Assembly (NCBI GenBank): GCA_023428755.1
Contig: JAEYWX010000010.1
Location: forward strand, 124,001-188,000
From: Bacteroidota bacterium
GTDB lineage: Bacteria; Bacteroidota; Bacteroidia; Chitinophagales; Chitinophagaceae
Reading direction: 5' to 3'
DNA length: 64,000 bases
Shown here: piece by piece, positions 61,217 to 64,000 of the stretch
How positions within the stretch are numbered: the stretch's first letter is position 1
How the letters are laid out: each line of letters begins with the position of its first letter
Notes under the pieces: model-generated
Told to the model about the DNA's origin: nothing
Databases searched by the model: none
Seen by the model: the letters and a program-made list of their open reading frames with translations, nothing else
Program-made: the position numbers and the translations under genes

Positions 61217-61972
61217 TTATTGCATCCGGAACGTAAGTTTTGCAAAATCTTCTACTGATAATTGTTCGGCCCGTTTATTAAAAATTTCATCTTTTAAAAA
61301 TTCCGCATCAAACATTCCCCGTACCCCATTGCGCAGCATCTTACGGCGTTGGTTAAATGCTGTTTTTACCAATAACTTAAATTTCGCCTCGCTTTTCATT
61401 TCCGGCTTTACCGCTGCGGGTTTCAGTTTAATTACTCCGCTTTTTACTTTTGGCGGCGGGTTAAATGCGTTTTCATCCACATCAAACAAATACTCTACAT
61501 CAAAATAAGCCTGCACCAACACGCTCAATATACCATACGCTTTATTGCCAGGTTTGGATGCTACCCGTTGTGCCACTTCCTTTTGAAACATACCCACTAC
61601 ACAATCCACCTGCTCTTTCCAATCCAGCACCTTAAATAAAATTTGAGAGGAGATGTTATACGGAAAATTGCCTACTACCATAAACCGCTCGTTGAATGGC
61701 ATAGCAGTATCTAAAAAACTTTCATGTAATAATTTTCCTTTAATGGCCGGATAGGTATGTTCCAGGTAACCGATCTTTTCCAGATCAAGTTCCACTGCTT
61801 TAAAATCAAGCTCCGGTTGTTTGAGAAAGTATTTCGTAATTGCTCCAGCGCCTGGTCCTACTTCAACTAACCGAACAGGATGTTCCTGCAGTACGGCATC
61901 AACTATACGCTGACAAATGTTTTCATCTTTCAGAAAATGCTGTCCTAATGATTTTTTTAACGTGTACTCCAC
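61217..61972 (-). CDS. rsmA: 16S rRNA dimethyladenosine transferase RsmA (KsgA)
   Basis: A 251-residue methyltransferase that dimethylates two adjacent adenosines near the 3' end of 16S rRNA. Motifs: KSLGQHFLKDENICQRI, VEVGPGAGAITKYFL (SAM site) and MVVGNFPYNISSQILF, where the usual NLPY is NFPY, plus a C-terminal TAFNQRRKMLRNGV. Methylation is a late step of small-subunit maturation, and loss gives kasugamycin resistance. The gene follows the T9SS protein and its terminator. Confidence 0.95.
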   Translation of the reverse strand: MEYTLKKSLGQHFLKDENICQRIVDAVLQEHPVRLVEVGPGAGAITKYFLKQPELDFKAVELDLEKIGYLEHTYPAIKGKLLHESFLDTAMPFNERFMVVGNFPYNISSQILFKVLDWKEQVDCVVGMFQKEVAQRVASKPGNKAYGILSVLVQAYFDVEYLFDVDENAFNPPPKVKSGVIKLKPAAVKPEMKSEAKFKLLVKTAFNQRRKMLRNGVRGMFDAEFLKDEIFNKRAEQLSVEDFAKLTFRMQ

Positions 61973-61988
61973 TTTGCAAAAGTAGCAG

Positions 61989-62023
61989 AAAAAAGCCCCC
62001 CGAATTGGCGGAGGGCATTTTTG
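61989..62023 (-). terminator. Rho-independent terminator of the T9SS gene
   Basis: A GC-rich stem (GCCCCCCG with CGGAGGGC, one mismatch) lies seven bases from the stop of the minus-strand T9SS protein; its minus-strand 3' side ends in a T run. Confidence 0.85.
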
Positions 62024-62028
62024 AAAAA

Positions 62029-63993
62029 CTAATGTGTTACAACGATTCGTTTCAGGAATGTTTCGTCGCCGGCTTTAAACTGAACCACATATTGACCAGG
62101 ACTCCATTTGGCAGCATCTGTTATTGTCCATGTATTAGTGCCGGGGTTCACCAGTTGGAAGGTTTGATACACAACTGACCCTGTACTGTTGGCAATCCGT
62201 ATCTCAGCAGTTTCATTTCGATCGGCTGTAAATGTAATTTTAAATTGATCTTTTACCGGGTTGGGTGCTACTACCAGAGCATAACTATTATTTTGCCGTA
62301 AATAAAGGCGTACTGCATTGGTGTAATACACAAGTCCACCCGTTCCTACATATTTCAACCTATAGTATACTTCGGTTGAGCGGAGTGTGCTGATATCATC
62401 CGGCTCCAGATATGCACCATTGCTGCGTGGTGAAATACGACCGCCAACGCTGGTGTAATTAATACCATTGGTACTACGTTCTATTTGGAAATATGAAATG
62501 CCGGCTTCGGCTTCGCTATTCCAATTGATCCAGGCTGTTTTACCTTTCAAGTTTGCATTAAAACTATGAGGCTTGCCAGTTAATACCTCGCAAAAATTAA
62601 GCATGGTGAGAGTAATGGTATCTGTGGCATACGTAGTGCCACAGCTATCCATCAGTTGTTGTGATACGATATAAGTTCCGGGCTGATCTACATTAATACG
62701 ATCTCCAACATTTGATCCAACAATACTCCCATCTGTTGTTGACCATGTATAAATGGATGTAGGGATGGAATTTGTAACCCAAACATCGGCTGCACCTCCG
62801 GGACATAACATCGGAAAATCGGTATCAACTTCGGCACTGGGCGCACGGAAAAAGCTGAACGGACCTACAAAATCTTTTAACGCTGCGGTAAATGATGTAG
62901 ATGCTCTTGATTTTACCAATATTCTTCGAAACGGTAACCCACACACATCACCGTCCCTTACCAAAGGATCAAGGCCAAGCTTGCTAAGGTTTACAGAGAA
63001 TTCCATAAACTGTCTTGCAGTATAATTATCTACTACAGTCTGGCTTCCCAAAACAAGTTTAAACGGACCAGCCCATGTGTTATTAACGCTCTGCAATCCA
63101 CCATAAAATGCGCCGGCTGTTTTTGGTGAAATACCTGCATAACCATAAACTGCGCCGGCATCCGCACCATCAAATGAGCCTGTCCAGTTAAATGCGGTTG
63201 GCGAAAGAAGCATTGCATCTTTATGAATCCATATCCGTGCTTCAAGCATGGAAAGATCGGAACTGCTGTATTCAGCCGAAAAAATAATATCACCGGCACT
63301 CAAAATATTTCCTGATGCATCAAACTTCCAGGAAGTATGTCCTGCATCAGGTCCGTATCCTTTAAAATTGAGATTCGGTTTATCGTAGTAGATATCTGTT
63401 TGATACATTTCGAAATCGAAATAACGGTTACCCGTTGTATTTTCGATTGAGATACCACCAAACATCCAGAGAGAGTCATTTGCTTCGGAGCCATCGCCAT
63501 CCCTTCGAACATGCATATACATGTCCAGAATTTCATTTTTATCAGGTACACTCTGTGCAACAGGAGTTGACCATTGATTTGGATTCATTCCATTTTTATT
63601 ACTGCCCGAGGCAAACATCGTTGAGTCATCGCCATGGTGGTCACGAATAAAAATGGCATCGACCAGCAACATTCCATTTAATACATGAAATTGCGGGTAA
63701 CGCATGTTGCGGAAAAAAGGATAATTCCTGGTAGCAGGTTGCGAATTATACAATGCTAAAATACTGGCAGCTCCTGTTGAGTCAATAATAAAATCACCAA
63801 CACCGGGTCCGCTGAACGCATCATTTTTGAACCAGTCATCATTACCGACATTAATAAAGCCGCCATAAAAATTAGCTCTCAAATCAGCTTCGATCCCAAA
63901 CCTTGCTTTGATCTGTGCCGACGTGATTTGAGCAACTAATGTTTGCTCTTTTATTATTATCAAAAGAAACAGACTGAGTAAAAGTTGTTTCAT
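62029..63993 (-). CDS. Surface protein with T9SS C-terminal sorting domain
   Basis: A 654-residue secreted protein with a signal peptide (LLLSLFLLIIIKEQTLVAQ), then a long beta-rich region with many Gly/Asn/Asp motifs (GGFINVGNDDWF, SGPGVGDF, RRDGDGSEANDSLW). A PKD-like segment (YTWSTTDGSIVGSNVGDRIN) follows, then a fibronectin-like part (INWNSEAEAGISYFQIERST). The type A sorting domain has VVAPNPVKDQFKITF and WSPGQYVVQFKAGDET, ending KRIVVTH. It is exported by the Por system and probably anchored at the cell surface; the ligand is unknown. No catalytic motif is seen. Confidence 0.85.
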   Translation of the reverse strand: MKQLLLSLFLLIIIKEQTLVAQITSAQIKARFGIEADLRANFYGGFINVGNDDWFKNDAFSGPGVGDFIIDSTGAASILALYNSQPATRNYPFFRNMRYPQFHVLNGMLLVDAIFIRDHHGDDSTMFASGSNKNGMNPNQWSTPVAQSVPDKNEILDMYMHVRRDGDGSEANDSLWMFGGISIENTTGNRYFDFEMYQTDIYYDKPNLNFKGYGPDAGHTSWKFDASGNILSAGDIIFSAEYSSSDLSMLEARIWIHKDAMLLSPTAFNWTGSFDGADAGAVYGYAGISPKTAGAFYGGLQSVNNTWAGPFKLVLGSQTVVDNYTARQFMEFSVNLSKLGLDPLVRDGDVCGLPFRRILVKSRASTSFTAALKDFVGPFSFFRAPSAEVDTDFPMLCPGGAADVWVTNSIPTSIYTWSTTDGSIVGSNVGDRINVDQPGTYIVSQQLMDSCGTTYATDTITLTMLNFCEVLTGKPHSFNANLKGKTAWINWNSEAEAGISYFQIERSTNGINYTSVGGRISPRSNGAYLEPDDISTLRSTEVYYRLKYVGTGGLVYYTNAVRLYLRQNNSYALVVAPNPVKDQFKITFTADRNETAEIRIANSTGSVVYQTFQLVNPGTNTWTITDAAKWSPGQYVVQFKAGDETFLKRIVVTH

Positions 63994-64000
63994 AGTAATG

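Overview
The window looks like a chromosome segment of a Bacteroidota bacterium, most likely family Chitinophagaceae. Signs of this are two proteins with type IX secretion (T9SS) C-terminal sorting domains, a TonB-dependent receptor with a carboxypeptidase-regulatory-like N-terminus, the ftsX-DUF3098-uppP gene order, promoter -7 boxes of the TAnnTTTG type, and few Shine-Dalgarno sequences. The assignment rests on protein families and promoter style, not on a marker-gene comparison. No rRNA, tRNA, CRISPR array, prophage or integrase was seen. The only mobile-type gene is a REP-associated Y1 transposase.

Layout. 1-4650: the end of a MutS-type ATPase, two small membrane proteins, a nitrilase-fold hydrolase and comM/yifB. 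4664-22496: a surface-polysaccharide locus with GT2 and GT4 glycosyltransferases, a coiled-coil protein, a methyltransferase, an RgpF-like protein followed by a truncated WbsX-like remnant, a fused GT4-GT2 protein, an ABC-2 permease and ATPase for glycan export, an O-antigen-ligase-like protein, an FkbM methyltransferase and an MsbA-type exporter. Its middle part (about 7.1-12.4 kb) is visibly more A+T rich than its flanks. 22627-32468: DUF983, DUF2721, a lipoprotein plus TonB receptor pair, thiolase, pyrD, a TerC-family protein, a four-repeat T9SS protein and a secreted beta-helix protein. 32620-36344: a TPR histidine kinase with its response regulator, and ruvB. 36421-39581: a lipoprotein, an Lgt-fold protein lacking usual catalytic residues, a Tes-like radical SAM enzyme and a small membrane protein. 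39599-46779: an M23 peptidase, secreted proteins, a tricorn-like S41 protease and a RAYT transposase with three REP-like hairpins. 46858-63993: leuS, ftsX, DUF3098, uppP, an MFS transporter, an MBL-fold hydrolase, DUF3108, a flippase-like protein, ruvC, a HIT protein, greA, VF530, DUF2911, a ParDE-type toxin-antitoxin pair, a 2-hydroxyacid dehydrogenase, rsmA and a T9SS protein.

How the genes work together. The polysaccharide genes read as an ABC-transporter-dependent pathway: glycan assembled on a lipid carrier in the cytoplasm, capped or modified by methyltransferases, exported by the permease/ATPase pair and joined to its acceptor by the ligase. The uppP gene further on recycles the undecaprenyl carrier. 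Many spacers contain short-word, imperfectly palindromic repeats that look like terminators. Two similar repeats sit in frame inside pyrD and leuS.

The best candidate for an undescribed system is the 36.4-39.6 kb cluster, where a radical SAM enzyme with the cysteine layout of tetraether-lipid synthase is next to an Lgt-like membrane protein that lacks the usual Lgt His and Asn residues. This is compatible with a lipid-modifying pathway, but the chemistry is inferred, not shown.
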